63,551 nt of DNA from Candidatus Desulfovibrio gallistercoris (GTDB taxonomy: Bacteria; Desulfobacterota; Desulfovibrionia; Desulfovibrionales; Desulfovibrionaceae). Under the pieces are notes generated by a model. The model was not told the origin of the DNA, did no database searches, and saw nothing but the letters and a program-made list of their open reading frames with translations. Positions 55,422 to 63,551 of the stretch are shown here, one piece after another (the first letter of the stretch is position 1; the number at the start of each line of letters is the position of its first letter). The position numbers were made by a program, and so were the translations under genes. The stretch is taken from positions 1 to 63,551 of the forward strand of contig DWYJ01000098.1 of NCBI GenBank assembly GCA_019118745.1, given 5' to 3'.

Positions 55422-55726
55422 TGGCCGCCGCGACCGCCGCCAGACGGAGCGGCGCCGCCCCGGCTGCCGGGCGCAAACGGACGGATACCGTCGTCCGCAG
55501 TCTGGAACGCCGCCTGCTCACCCTGACCAGCGGTCTGGACAGCGCCGACGTGGCGGAAAAGGGCATCGACGTGGTGAAGGAGATCCGCGAGCTGCACGCC
55601 CTGCTGCGCTCCCTGCACGAAAATGCGGATGGAGCGGCCCCTCCGCCGCCGCTGGAGGTGCGCTGGCTGGAGCAGCCGCCCCCGGCTGCCGCCTCCGAAC
55701 CTTCCGCCGCGCCGCCCGAGACCTGA
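55421..55726 (+). CDS. Possible small terminase-like or regulatory phage protein
   Basis: A 101-residue protein: basic N-terminus, a helical centre (VVRSLERRLLTLTSGLDSADVAEKGIDVVKEIRELHALLRSL, readable as VVRSLERRLLTL and KEIRELHALLRSL) and a Pro/Ala-rich tail. Its position just before the terminase large subunit suggests a small-terminase role, but no helix-turn-helix is clear. A palindromic element follows its stop. Confidence 0.45.
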   Translation: MAAATAARRSGAAPAAGRKRTDTVVRSLERRLLTLTSGLDSADVAEKGIDVVKEIRELHALLRSLHENADGAAPPPPLEVRWLEQPPPAAASEPSAAPPET

Positions 55727-55736
55727 TCGTCGCCCG

Positions 55737-55899
55737 TTTGGGGGGAAGGGGAACCCCTCGCTCTGCTGTCGATGCCCGTAAGGCTCCTGCGTCGCCTAAC
55801 GGGCACGGCCCTGAGGGCCGCCTTTCGGTCGCCGCCAGCGCGGGAGCGGGTTCCCCTTCCCCCCAAGCCCCCCATCCCTTCCCCAGCGCGCTTTTATCA
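55737..55899. repeat. Dispersed palindromic element, copy C (inverted)
   Basis: The same unit as at 700-880, in reverse orientation: GGGGGGAAGGGGAACCCCTC at 55740-55759 opposite a slightly changed arm ending CCCCTTCCCCCC near 55863. The flank through GCGCGCTTTTATCAG matches the outer flank of copy A. It lies within the phage morphogenesis operon, just before the terminase gene. Confidence 0.85.
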
Positions 55900-56105
55900 G
55901 GGGAGGATACGGTGGACGAGGCTCCCCCCAAAGGCAAGCAGAGTTTGTATGCATGGCTTACTTAATATACCTAAATAACATGTAAAGTTTGTGCAAACCG
56001 GCCTTGGAGCATTTCCCGTTTGGAACGCTCTGCGCTTCAAACCATACGGACTCGCGCTTTGCTTTAAAAAAAAGCAAAACGTTCTACCTCAGCCCGGAAA
56101 AACGC
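55900..56105. other. Non-coding segment between palindromes and terminase
   Basis: Contains a second palindrome family member at 56009-56049 and A+T-rich linkers at 55945-55990 and 56060-56090. No gene is supported; the total gap between phage genes here is 379 bp, far longer than elsewhere in the block. Confidence 0.5.
56009..56049. repeat. Small palindrome family, TTTGG/CCAAA copy 3
   Basis: GCATTTCCCGTTTGGAACGC then TCTGCGCTTCAAACCATACGG; same family as 29143-29182 and 49901-49941. Confidence 0.7.
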
Positions 56106-57434
56106 ATGTCCCACGTCATCCCCTACTGTCCGCGCCCGTTGCAATGGCAGTTCCACAGCCGTCGTACCCGCTTCTGCGTGCTGCTCTGCCATCGCCGCTT
56201 CGGCAAGACCGTGGCCGCCATCAACGATCTGCTGCGGGCGGCCCTGCGTTCCGGCCGCAATGACTGGCGGGCGGCCTATGCCGCGCCCTTCCTGGGGCAG
56301 GCAAAGGCCGTGGCCTGGGACTACCTCCGCCGCTTCGCCGGAGCGGTGCCGGGCACGCGCTTCCATGAAAGCGAACTGCGCTGCGATCTGCCCACCGGCG
56401 CACGCATCCGGCTGTACGGATTGGATAATCCGCACGCCCTGCGCGGCCTCTACCTTGACGACATCGTGCTGGACGAACCGGCGGACATGCCCCGCAGCGT
56501 CTGGTCGCAGGTCATCCGGCCCATGCTGGCCGACCGGCAGGGGCGCGCCCTCTTCTGCGGCACCCCGCACGGGACGGACAACCTGCTGCACGACGTCTGG
56601 GAACAGGCCGGACGGGAAGGGGCCGCCGGAGGCTGGAGCCGCTTCCGCTTCCCGGCCTCGCAGACGGGCTATCTGCCCGCCGCCGAGCTGGAGGCGGCCC
56701 GCCGCAGCATGGACGAGGCCGAATACCGGCAGGAATTCGAATGCTCCTTTGCGGCGGCCGTACGCGGGGCCTATTACGCGCCCCTGCTGGAGCAGGCCGA
56801 ACGCGAGGGCCGCCTCGGCGACGTGCCCCATGCGCCGGAGTTGCCCGTGCATACGGCCTGGGACCTCGGCATGGATGACGCCACGGCCATCTGGTTCTTT
56901 CAGGTGGAACCGGGAGGCGTCTGGCGGGTGCTGGACTATTACGAGGCCAGCGGCGAGGGCCTTGCCCACTACGCCCATGTGCTGGAGGTCAAGGCCCGGC
57001 CGGCCGGACAAGCCTGTGGAGACGCCGCGCTCTGCGGGCGTGGCTTTCGCTACGGCCTGCACATCGCCCCGCACGACATCCGCGTGCGCGAACTGGGCAC
57101 GGGCAAGAGCCGTCTGGAGTCCGCCGCCGCTCTGGGCATACGTTTCAGCATGGCCCCGGCCCTGCCCGTAGCCGACGGCATCGACGCCGTGCGCCGCCTG
57201 CTGGGGCGCTGCCGCTTCGACAGCAGCCGCTGCGCCACGGGCCTGCGGGCCCTGCGCGCCTACCGTCGCCGCTGGAACGCCCGGCAGGAGCAGGCCGCAT
57301 CCGGCCCCCTGCACGACTGGACGAGCCACGCCGCCGACGCCCTGCGCTACGCGGCCGTGGGCTGGAGGACGGAAACGGATCTTTCCGCCGGGCCGCGCCG
57401 GGCCCGCACCCATTACGACATCTTCGGAGACTAA
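56106..57434 (+). CDS. Phage terminase large subunit
   Basis: A 442-residue DNA-packaging motor. The Walker A-like loop CHRRFGKTVAAIND (about residues 28-41) and Walker B IVLDEPADMP drive ATP hydrolysis; the nuclease part has AWDLGMDDATAIWFF and DWTSHAADALRYAA, acidic motifs of the RNase H-like fold. The ATG at 56106 is chosen because upstream codons lie in repeat sequence, though the ribosome binding site is weak. It is followed by 1 nt and a GNAT-like gene. Confidence 0.9.
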   Translation: MSHVIPYCPRPLQWQFHSRRTRFCVLLCHRRFGKTVAAINDLLRAALRSGRNDWRAAYAAPFLGQAKAVAWDYLRRFAGAVPGTRFHESELRCDLPTGARIRLYGLDNPHALRGLYLDDIVLDEPADMPRSVWSQVIRPMLADRQGRALFCGTPHGTDNLLHDVWEQAGREGAAGGWSRFRFPASQTGYLPAAELEAARRSMDEAEYRQEFECSFAAAVRGAYYAPLLEQAEREGRLGDVPHAPELPVHTAWDLGMDDATAIWFFQVEPGGVWRVLDYYEASGEGLAHYAHVLEVKARPAGQACGDAALCGRGFRYGLHIAPHDIRVRELGTGKSRLESAAALGIRFSMAPALPVADGIDAVRRLLGRCRFDSSRCATGLRALRAYRRRWNARQEQAASGPLHDWTSHAADALRYAAVGWRTETDLSAGPRRARTHYDIFGD

Positions 57435-57435
57435 C

Positions 57436-58038
57436 ATGGATACCCCCTACCGCTATCGCCCCGTCCTGCAACAGGCGGAACGCGACGCCCTGTTCTTCCG
57501 CATGCGTGAGGAAGGGCTCACCCCCTGCGCCATGTACGCCTGTCATCGTCCCAGCCTGCGCCGCTGGCGCGACATCACCCGCCCCCGCCGCGGCCTGCTG
57601 CTGGTCTGCGAACAGGCGGACGCCCCGCCGCCCGCAACGGCCCTGCCCGCGCCAAGCCCCCTCCGGCCGTCGGACAGCGCCGCGTCCCCCCTGCCGGATG
57701 CCGGCGGCATACTGGCCGTCGGCCTGTTCAGCGGCTGGCGCGGTCAGGTGGCGGAATTCGATTTCACGGTGTTCCGGCAGCATTTTTCCCAGGCCGTGCC
57801 CATCGCGCGGGGCGCTTTCCAGTGGATGTTCGCGCACACGGACGTCTCCGCCATCATGGGCCTCTGCCCGGTCAGCAATGCGCACGCCTGGCGGCTGGCC
57901 GCGGCCTGCGGCTTCCGCGAACTGGCCCGCCTGCCGCGGGCCTGCTGGCTGGCCCGTCGCCGCCGCCATGTGGACGGCGTGCTGGTCTGCTGCACGCCGG
58001 ACAGTCTGGCCGCCGTTCAGGACAGCGCCGCCGCCTGA
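57436..58038 (+). CDS. GNAT-like acetyltransferase in phage block
   Basis: A 200-residue protein with an N-terminal helical part, a Pro/Ala-rich linker (about 60-85) and a C-terminal GNAT-like domain (FSGWRGQVAEFDFTVFRQHF, VSNAHAWRLAAACGFRELARLPRAC). The G-F-R-E sequence of GNAT motif B is recognisable, but the acetyl-CoA loop is weak. Similar genes occur between terminase and portal in some podoviruses. Substrate unknown. Confidence 0.6.
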   Translation: MDTPYRYRPVLQQAERDALFFRMREEGLTPCAMYACHRPSLRRWRDITRPRRGLLLVCEQADAPPPATALPAPSPLRPSDSAASPLPDAGGILAVGLFSGWRGQVAEFDFTVFRQHFSQAVPIARGAFQWMFAHTDVSAIMGLCPVSNAHAWRLAAACGFRELARLPRACWLARRRRHVDGVLVCCTPDSLAAVQDSAAA

Positions 58039-58082
58039 TGCGGAGAGGCATTCCCGTCACCCGTCACCCCAAGGAGGATCTT

Positions 58083-58295
58083 ATGGGATTTGGAGGAGGC
58101 GCCAGCACGCCCAGCGTTCCCGCCGTCACCCCTGCGCCCAAGCAGGAAGTGCAGAAACCCGTCACCGAGGCCGCCACGGCCGCCCGCCAGAACCAGAAGG
58201 ACAAGGCCAGCAAGGCCGCCGGCATCCGCGGCTCCATCTACACCAACCCGCTGCGCTCCGAAGGGACGAGCGGCAAGACCCTGCTGGGCCAGTAG
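58083..58295 (+). CDS. Small phage protein, unknown (70 aa)
   Basis: A 70-residue ORF with excellent ribosome binding site (AAGGAGG 5 nt before the ATG). The sequence is Gly/Pro/Lys-rich (MGFGGGASTPSVPAVTPAPK), ends NPLRSEGTSGKTLLGQ, and has no predicted domain. Proteins like this often sit before podovirus portal genes; a minor virion role is inferred. Confidence 0.6.
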   Translation: MGFGGGASTPSVPAVTPAPKQEVQKPVTEAATAARQNQKDKASKAAGIRGSIYTNPLRSEGTSGKTLLGQ

Positions 58296-58307
58296 GAGGC
58301 CCTGCTC

Positions 58308-60122
58308 ATGGCCCTTTTCCCGCAAACCCGCCTGCGTGCCCCGGCCGCCACGCCGCCTGACCGCGAAGCCCTCGCGGAACGCGCCGACGTGCCCGCTCTG
58401 GCCCGGCGCTGGCGCGCCCTGCTGGATCGCCGGTCCCCCTGGGACAGCGCCTGGCAGAGCCTGGCGGAGCACTTCCTGCCTACGCGCTGCCGCCTCGGCC
58501 CGGAAGACGAGAACCGCCCCCTGCTCAACAAGCGACTGGTGGACGCCACCGGCATCCTGGCCATGCGCACCCTGGCCGCGGGCCTGCACGGCGGCATGAC
58601 CAGTCCGGCCCGGCAATGGTTCCGCCTCTCCCTCGACGATGCCGACCTTGCCGACAGCCGCGCCGGGCAACTCTATCTGGACGAGGTGGAACGGCGCATG
58701 CGCGTGGTGTTCCAGCGCTCCAACTTCTACAACGCCATGCACACGCTCTATGCCGAGCTGGGGACCTTCGGCACGGCCTTCGTCTTCGAACTGGCCGACC
58801 CGCGCCACGGCTTCCGCTTCCTGCCGCTCTGCGCCGGGGAATACGCGCTGGATACCGATGCCGCCCGCCGGGTGGACACCGTGTTCCGCCGCTCTTCCAT
58901 GAGCCTGCGCCAGATCGAGGAGGCCTTCGGTCCGCATGTCCTGCCGGACGGCCTGCGGCAGGCGGCGCGGCGCACGCCGGATCAGCGGCAGACGGTCATC
59001 CATGCCGTCTTCCCCCGGCGGCGTGGACGGCGGCCCGGCCTGCTCACTGCGGCGGCCATGCCCGTGGCCTCGGTGTACTGGCTGGAAGGCAGGGAAGGCA
59101 ACGCCACCCCGCTGCGCGTGTCGGGCTTCTGCGACTTCCCCGGTTTCGGGCCGCGCTGGGACGTGGCGGGCAACGAGGTCTACGGCCGTTCCCCGGCCAT
59201 GGACGCTCTGCCCGACTGCCGCATGCTCCAGCAAATGGGCATCACCACCCTCAAGGCCATCCACAAGGCGGTGGACCCGCCCATGAGCGTGTCCGCGGGC
59301 CTGCGCTCCGTGGGGCTCGACCTCACGCCGAGGGGCATCAACTACGTGGACAGCCTGCCCGGTCAGAACCCGCAGGCCGCCACGCCCCTGCTCCAGCTCA
59401 AGCCGGAGCTGGCCCAGTCCCGGCAGGCCATGCAGGCCGTGCAGGAACAGATACGCGCCGGGCTCTACAACGACCTGTTCCGCCTCATCCTCGAGGGGCG
59501 TTCCAAGGTCACGGCCAGCGAGATCGCCGCCCGCGAGGAAGAAAAGATGGTGCTCATCGGCCCGGTACTGGAACGCCTGCACGACGAGCTGTTCATCCCG
59601 CTCATCGACAGGACCTTCAGCCTCATGCAGCGCCTGGACATGCTGCCGCCCTGCCCGCCGGAACTCGTCGGACGGCGGCTCAAGGTGGAATTCGTCTCCC
59701 TGCTGGCCCAGGCCCAGAAGCTCGTGGGCAGCGGGGCCACGGATCAGTACCTTAGCCTGACCCTGCGGGCCGCGGCCGCCTGGCCGGAAGCGCTGGACAG
59801 TCTGGATGTGGACAACATGCTGGATACCTATGCCCGGAACCTGGGCCTGCCCGTGAGCATCACCCGCTCCCGGCAGGAACGCGAGCAGCTCCGGCAGGCA
59901 CGGGCGGAAGCGCAGCAGCAGCAAAGCCTGCTCAAACAGCTCGAACAGGCCGCGGAACTGGGCAAGACCCTCTCCCAGAGCGAGATCACCCTGGGGGGAG
60001 AAAAGCGGAACCTGCTGGACGGCATCGCCCTGAGCCTGCAAGCCCTGCTGCCCGCCGCCCTGCCCGGAGCGCCCTCCGCCGCGCCCGCACCTGAGGCGGA
60101 AACCGCGGGAGGCCGCGCATGA
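58308..60122 (+). CDS. Phage portal (head-tail connector) protein
   Basis: A 604-residue protein of the podovirus head-to-tail connector family (T7/BPP-1 type): a Trp-rich N-terminal region (RSPWDSAWQSLAEHFLPTR), ATGILAMRTLAAGLHGGMTSPARQWFRL, and EVYGRSPAMDALPDCRMLQQM in the core, then a long C-terminal coiled region. It forms the portal ring through which DNA enters. GGAGG precedes it; it overlaps the next gene by 4 nt. Confidence 0.9.
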   Translation: MALFPQTRLRAPAATPPDREALAERADVPALARRWRALLDRRSPWDSAWQSLAEHFLPTRCRLGPEDENRPLLNKRLVDATGILAMRTLAAGLHGGMTSPARQWFRLSLDDADLADSRAGQLYLDEVERRMRVVFQRSNFYNAMHTLYAELGTFGTAFVFELADPRHGFRFLPLCAGEYALDTDAARRVDTVFRRSSMSLRQIEEAFGPHVLPDGLRQAARRTPDQRQTVIHAVFPRRRGRRPGLLTAAAMPVASVYWLEGREGNATPLRVSGFCDFPGFGPRWDVAGNEVYGRSPAMDALPDCRMLQQMGITTLKAIHKAVDPPMSVSAGLRSVGLDLTPRGINYVDSLPGQNPQAATPLLQLKPELAQSRQAMQAVQEQIRAGLYNDLFRLILEGRSKVTASEIAAREEEKMVLIGPVLERLHDELFIPLIDRTFSLMQRLDMLPPCPPELVGRRLKVEFVSLLAQAQKLVGSGATDQYLSLTLRAAAAWPEALDSLDVDNMLDTYARNLGLPVSITRSRQEREQLRQARAEAQQQQSLLKQLEQAAELGKTLSQSEITLGGEKRNLLDGIALSLQALLPAALPGAPSAAPAPEAETAGGRA

Positions 60123-60442
60123 ACGACAGCACCGTCCAGCTCCCCCTGAACGAGGACGCCGCTCTGTCCGCCCTCCCTGACGAGCTGCGCCGCTGGGAGG
60201 AGAACCTGCGGCAGGCCGCCGCCCTGCTGGCGGACAGCCGTCAGGGACGTTCCCTGCTGCGCTGGCTGCTGACCTCCTGTCACTGCTTCGAGGCCAACGA
60301 CCCCGGCCCGCAGGATGCCCCCGGCAGCCTGTACGCCCGCGAAGGCCGCCGCGTGCTGGGCCTGCGCATCCTGCGTCTGGTGCAGGAGGCCTGCCCGGCC
60401 CGTGTGGCCCAACTTCTTACCCCGGAGGAACATGATGTCTGA
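60119..60442 (+). CDS. Bbp19-like phage protein
   Basis: A 107-residue protein with a helical core (RSLLRWLLTSCHCFEANDPGPQDAPGSLYAREGRRVLGLRIL, readable as SLYAREGRRVLGLRILRLV). This resembles the Bbp19 family of BPP-1-like podoviruses, located between portal and scaffold. It may help head assembly; role not established. It overlaps the neighbours at both ends. Confidence 0.55.
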   Translation: MNDSTVQLPLNEDAALSALPDELRRWEENLRQAAALLADSRQGRSLLRWLLTSCHCFEANDPGPQDAPGSLYAREGRRVLGLRILRLVQEACPARVAQLLTPEEHDV

Positions 60443-60968
60443 CGCCCCGCTCACCGCCCCGGAAACCTCGCTCCCGACAAGCCCGACCCCGGAAGCCGCT
60501 GCCGTCCCCGGCGGCTCGCTGCCCCTGCCGCCCTTCCTGCCGGGCGTGGACGATGCCGCTCCCGCCGCGCCGGAAACGCCGCACGGCGGCGATGCGCCGC
60601 CCCCGGCGGAGGCGCAGGAAGCCCTCTTCCGCCAGCGTCTGGAAGCGCAGGACGACAGCCGCCGCCGGCAGTGGCGGGAACAGGTGGAACAGTGGCGGCG
60701 GGATGTGGCCGCCGACCCGGAAATGGGCGGCGACAGACTGGCCGGGACAGTGGCCCGCGCCCAGCTCGCCCTGGAACGCTTCGACACGGACGGCAGCATC
60801 GGCCGCCTGCTGGAGGAGAGCGGCTACGGCAACCATCCGGCCGTGATCCGCTTCTTCAACCGCATGGCCGACGGGCTCATGGAGGACAGCCTGCCGCAGT
60901 CCCGGCCCGACCTGCCCCTGCAACCGCTGGAAGAACGCATGTACGCGGGCTGGAGTTCGCGTCCGTAA
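60435..60968 (+). CDS. Putative scaffold protein
   Basis: A 177-residue acidic protein, Pro/Ala-rich at the start and then helical (RQRLEAQDDSRRRQWREQVEQWRRDVAADPEMG, shown here by EQVEQWRRDVAADPEMG). Composition, location between portal and capsid and the C-terminal basic helix suggest a scaffolding role. Of two adjacent ATGs I take the second (60435), 6 nt after GGAGG. It overlaps the Bbp19-like gene by 8 nt. Confidence 0.7.
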   Translation: MSDAPLTAPETSLPTSPTPEAAAVPGGSLPLPPFLPGVDDAAPAAPETPHGGDAPPPAEAQEALFRQRLEAQDDSRRRQWREQVEQWRRDVAADPEMGGDRLAGTVARAQLALERFDTDGSIGRLLEESGYGNHPAVIRFFNRMADGLMEDSLPQSRPDLPLQPLEERMYAGWSSRP

Positions 60969-61049
60969 ACTCTAGAACAGAGGATCGCCCCTGCCCGCCC
61001 TCCGGCACCCCTCACTTTTCGCACCCTTTTCCTTTCAGGAGGTTTTCTC

Positions 61050-62042
61050 ATGGCCAATTCGTCTCTTGGTTTCGTCGTCACGCTGGCGGAAATGGAACAG
61101 TTCTACCGCGGCGAGAAAGCCGGTCAGATCATCGAACTCATGAACCGTACCAACGACATCATGGATGACGTGCCGTGGATGGAGGCCAACCAGTCCGACG
61201 GCCACCTGACCCGCATCCGCACCGGCCTGCCGGAGATCTACTGGCGCAGGCTCTATCAGGGCACGCCGCCCGCCAAGTCCCAGTGGTCGCAGGTCAAGGA
61301 GAGCTGCGGCATCCTCGAAGCCATCATGGAGCTGGACGTGGAGGAGCTGCGCCTCTACGGCAGCCGCGACAAGGCTTTCCGCATGAGCGAGGGCATCGCC
61401 TTTGCCGAGGCCATGCGCCAGAAGGTGGCCTCCACCCTCTTCTACGGCGACAGCAACCTCGATCCCGACGCCTTCAACGGCTTCGCCATGCGCTATCCGG
61501 CCAAGGACGCCAAGAACGTGCTGGATGCCGGCGGCACGGACGAGAGCGGCTGCACCTCCCTCTGGCTGGTCTCCTGGGGCGCGCAGGCCGCGCACGGCAT
61601 CTACCCCAAGGACAGCACCGGCGGCCTCTCGCATGAGGACCTGCACACCTACATGGCGCAGGACGACAACGGCCGCAAATACCAGGTCACGGGCGACAAA
61701 TACAACTGGCGCTGCGGCCTTGCCGTGCGCGACTGGCGGGCCGTGGTGCGCATCGCCAACCTGCCCGTGGCCGCGCTCGGCAAGCGCAAGGGCGAAGAAG
61801 GCTTCATCGACCTGCAAAAGCTGACCATCGAGGCCAAGAACAAGATGCCCCAGCATCTGCGCCAGAAAGCCGTCTGGTACGGCAATGCCGATGTGCTGAC
61901 CGCGCTGGAACTCCAGAACTCCGACGCCGGACAGGTGCAGCTCCAGTACGGCGAATTCTTCGCCGCCCAGGCCGTCCCCGTCCTGCACGGCCGCCCCGTG
62001 CGCCAGTGCGACGCCATCCTTTCCACCGAACAGCCCGTCTAG
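61050..62042 (+). CDS. Phage major capsid protein
   Basis: A 330-residue HK97-fold-type major capsid protein similar to the Bbp17 type of BPP-1-like podoviruses: SLGFVVTLAEMEQFYRG at the N-terminus, MNRTNDIMDDVPWMEANQ, and NLPVAALGKRKGEEGFIDL near the C-terminus. GGAGG lies 7 nt before the start, and it follows the scaffold as in most podoviruses. Confidence 0.85.
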   Translation: MANSSLGFVVTLAEMEQFYRGEKAGQIIELMNRTNDIMDDVPWMEANQSDGHLTRIRTGLPEIYWRRLYQGTPPAKSQWSQVKESCGILEAIMELDVEELRLYGSRDKAFRMSEGIAFAEAMRQKVASTLFYGDSNLDPDAFNGFAMRYPAKDAKNVLDAGGTDESGCTSLWLVSWGAQAAHGIYPKDSTGGLSHEDLHTYMAQDDNGRKYQVTGDKYNWRCGLAVRDWRAVVRIANLPVAALGKRKGEEGFIDLQKLTIEAKNKMPQHLRQKAVWYGNADVLTALELQNSDAGQVQLQYGEFFAAQAVPVLHGRPVRQCDAILSTEQPV

Positions 62043-62146
62043 GCCTGTTTCCACCAACGGGCATTGCTTTCCGAGACTCAGCCCTCCGGCCGCCACGCCG
62101 CCGGCGGGCCGTTTCCCGCCACCTTCCAACCACAAAGGATAGCATC

Positions 62147-62578
62147 ATGGCCATCATCGACAGCACGTCCGTCTTCCACGAAGGTTCCCTCACCGCCGAG
62201 ACCGACAGCCGCGCCGTGCCGCTCACCGCCCTGCGCCTGCCCGGCCGCATGGAGCCCATCCCCTTCCGCATCAGCGTTCCCGAAGCCTTCGATCCCGCCG
62301 AACTGGATACGCTGGCCATCACCCTGCAGGAGGCCGACAGCAGCGACGGCTCGTGGACGGACGTTCCCGACGCCAGCCTGACCATTGCCGGGACGGCCCT
62401 TACCGCAGGCGCGCGCGTAGGCTGGCGGCATGTGCCGCAGGGCGTGCGCAAGAGCTGGCTGCGTCTGCACCTCGTGCCTACGCCGCAGTCTTCGCAGTCC
62501 GTCAGCAAGGGCCGTCTCTTTGCCGCCCTCACCCGTGAGGAAGATCTGCCCTACGTGCCGGATCTTCAGGTGCGCTAG
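62147..62578 (+). CDS. Bbp16-like phage structural protein
   Basis: A 143-residue beta-rich protein (MAIIDSTSVFHEGSLTAETDSRAVPLTALRLPGR, start MAIIDSTSVFHEGSL; VGWRHVPQGVRKSWLRLHL). It resembles Bbp16, which follows the capsid gene in BPP-1-like phages and is thought to decorate the head. Ribosome binding site AAAGGA is present. Confidence 0.65.
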   Translation: MAIIDSTSVFHEGSLTAETDSRAVPLTALRLPGRMEPIPFRISVPEAFDPAELDTLAITLQEADSSDGSWTDVPDASLTIAGTALTAGARVGWRHVPQGVRKSWLRLHLVPTPQSSQSVSKGRLFAALTREEDLPYVPDLQVR

Positions 62579-62666
62579 TGCCCTTTGCCCTTGAAAAAAG
62601 CGACATGTGAGGCGGCGGCGTGCCGTCCGGCCTTTCCCCTCCCTCTTCCTTCTTGCGAGGATGCGT

Positions 62667-63260
62667 ATGGATACCCTGAGTCAAATGGGCATCTGGAACC
62701 GGGCCCTCGGTTTTCTGGGCACACGCAGCGTGGCCTCGGAACGGGAAAACACCCCGGAAGCCATCCAGTGCCGTCTCTACTGGGACAACGCCCGACGACA
62801 GGTGCTGCGGGACTTTCCCTGGCCCTTCGCCCAGCGCCGCGGCTGGCTGGCCCGCCTGCCCCTGCCGGACGGCTACGAACTGGAATACCGCTACGCCTAT
62901 GCCCTGCCGGAAAACTGCCTCAAGGCCCATGAGATCCGGCATGAAGGACGTCACAAGCGCCCCTTTGCGCTGGCCCGGCATGCGGAAAGCGAACGCACCA
63001 TGCTGCTGACCGACGCAGCCCGCGCCCTGCTGCTCTATACGGAAGACGTAAGCAACTGCCAGCTCTTCGACGACCTGTTCGCTCACATGCTGTCGCGCAA
63101 GCTGGCGGCACTGGTGGCCGTCTCGCTGCTCAAAAACAACACCAGCAAGATCAACGAGCTGGAACAACTCTACGCGGCCAGCCTGCCCCAGGCCCGACAG
63201 GCCGCCATGAGCGAAGGGCTGGAACCGCCCCTGCGGGACAGTTGGCTGGACGCCCGCTAG
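62667..63260 (+). CDS. Tail tubular/adaptor-like protein
   Basis: A 197-residue protein with the tail tubular protein A (T7 gp11)-like hallmark YWDNARRQVLRDFPWPFAQRR and a helical C-terminus. It would connect portal and tail. I start at 62667, 6 nt after GAGG, rather than at 62661. No further phage gene is complete before the window ends. Confidence 0.7.
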   Translation: MDTLSQMGIWNRALGFLGTRSVASERENTPEAIQCRLYWDNARRQVLRDFPWPFAQRRGWLARLPLPDGYELEYRYAYALPENCLKAHEIRHEGRHKRPFALARHAESERTMLLTDAARALLLYTEDVSNCQLFDDLFAHMLSRKLAALVAVSLLKNNTSKINELEQLYAASLPQARQAAMSEGLEPPLRDSWLDAR

Positions 63261-63551
63261 CCGGAGTGGCGTGCGGAGGCGCTTTGTTATGTGGGGGGAG
63301 GGGCCCCTCGCCTCGCGCGGGAGGGGGCCCCTCCCCCCACGCCCCCACCCCACCCAGCGCGCTCCATCAGAAAAATGCGCCAACGCCGCGACGCGCAGGC
63401 CCGACCTCACCGGCGGCCCTCGTTCCCTGAAAAGGGATGTATGGCCCGTTGCGACGCAGGAGCCTTGCGAGCATCGCCAGCAAAACACAACAAGTTGCGG
63501 CAAGGGAAAGCCGCCATGTTCTATGTAAAGCGCGCGGGGGAGGGGTTGGGG
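63261..63551. other. Non-coding end of the window
   Basis: Holds a 17-bp perfect hairpin (GTGGGGGGAGGGGCCCC at 63291-63307 with its complement at 63324-63340) and a flank (CCCAGCGCGCTCCATCAG) resembling the outer flank of the dispersed element copies A and C. No gene is visible; the phage block may continue beyond the edge. Confidence 0.6.

Noticed and set aside
63291..63340. Terminator for the phage operon at the right edge
   Set aside because: The stem is strong but no T-run follows, so termination is not supported; I list it only as a hairpin.

Overview
The window is a G+C-rich chromosomal segment of a Gram-negative, strictly anaerobic sulfate-reducer type bacterium, most likely a Desulfovibrio of the D. 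piger / D. desulfuricans group. This assignment is inferred from the house-keeping gene content, the Ehr-type membrane complex, the high G+C coding style and the abundant short palindromic elements; no rRNA or tRNA gene is present to confirm it.

Layout. 1-880: an A+T-rich leader, a three-repeat type I-E-like CRISPR array, a tiny hydrophobic-peptide ORF whose possible -35 box lies in the degenerate last repeat, hairpins and a dispersed palindromic element. 881-5434: ribBA, a fluoroacetyl-CoA-thioesterase-like gene, a copper P-type ATPase and a divergent copper chaperone. 5654-7348: tandem DUF1444-like paralogues, one frameshifted. 7400-12136: a polyphosphate operon ppk / HD protein / ppx with a Pho-box-like site upstream. 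12335-14790: a secreted Csd4-like (M99) peptidase and gpsA. 14791-16003: two tandem 503-bp repeats and a truncated third. 16062-18267: a restriction-modification pair of visibly lower G+C. 18376-19200: tatD. 19610-27316: a seven-subunit-equivalent membrane complex related to hydrogenase 4 (hyfB, C, E, F, G and a fused H-I) whose large subunit lacks the nickel cysteines, so an Ehr complex rather than a hydrogenase. 27797-34293: a hypothetical protein, Usp, hisC-cmk, a TPR gene with a sigma-54 promoter, an MFS exporter and a lipoprotein. 34494-37053: CDP-glucose pathway genes and an RmlC-like cupin. 37630-39273: a polytopic membrane protein. 39676-51350: a minus-strand run of four YgiW-like OB-fold proteins, a QseBC-like two-component system and an MdtABC-like RND pump. 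51539-63260: a zinc-ribbon Lar-like ORF and a podovirus-type prophage block (CI-like repressor, Mor-like regulator, lysis genes, terminase, portal, capsid, tail tube), which runs toward the right edge.

How the parts work together. Electron transfer from a ferredoxin-like donor to an unknown acceptor is probably coupled to ion pumping by the Ehr complex. PolyP synthesis and degradation are co-transcribed and may respond to phosphate. Envelope stress or metals are probably sensed by the YgiW/QseBC block, which reads directly into its own efflux pump. Defence functions (CRISPR, restriction-modification) and a prophage sit among several families of dispersed palindromes, two of which lie inside otherwise compact operons (the Ehr operon and the phage terminase region).

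The most unusual points are the nickel-less hydrogenase-like complex with a ferredoxin-NuoB fusion, the CRISPR remnant joined to a tiny membrane-peptide ORF, the fourfold ygiW amplification ahead of qseBC-mdtABC, and a phage block carrying host palindromes with no integrase in view, which raises a domesticated-phage or gene-transfer-agent possibility.
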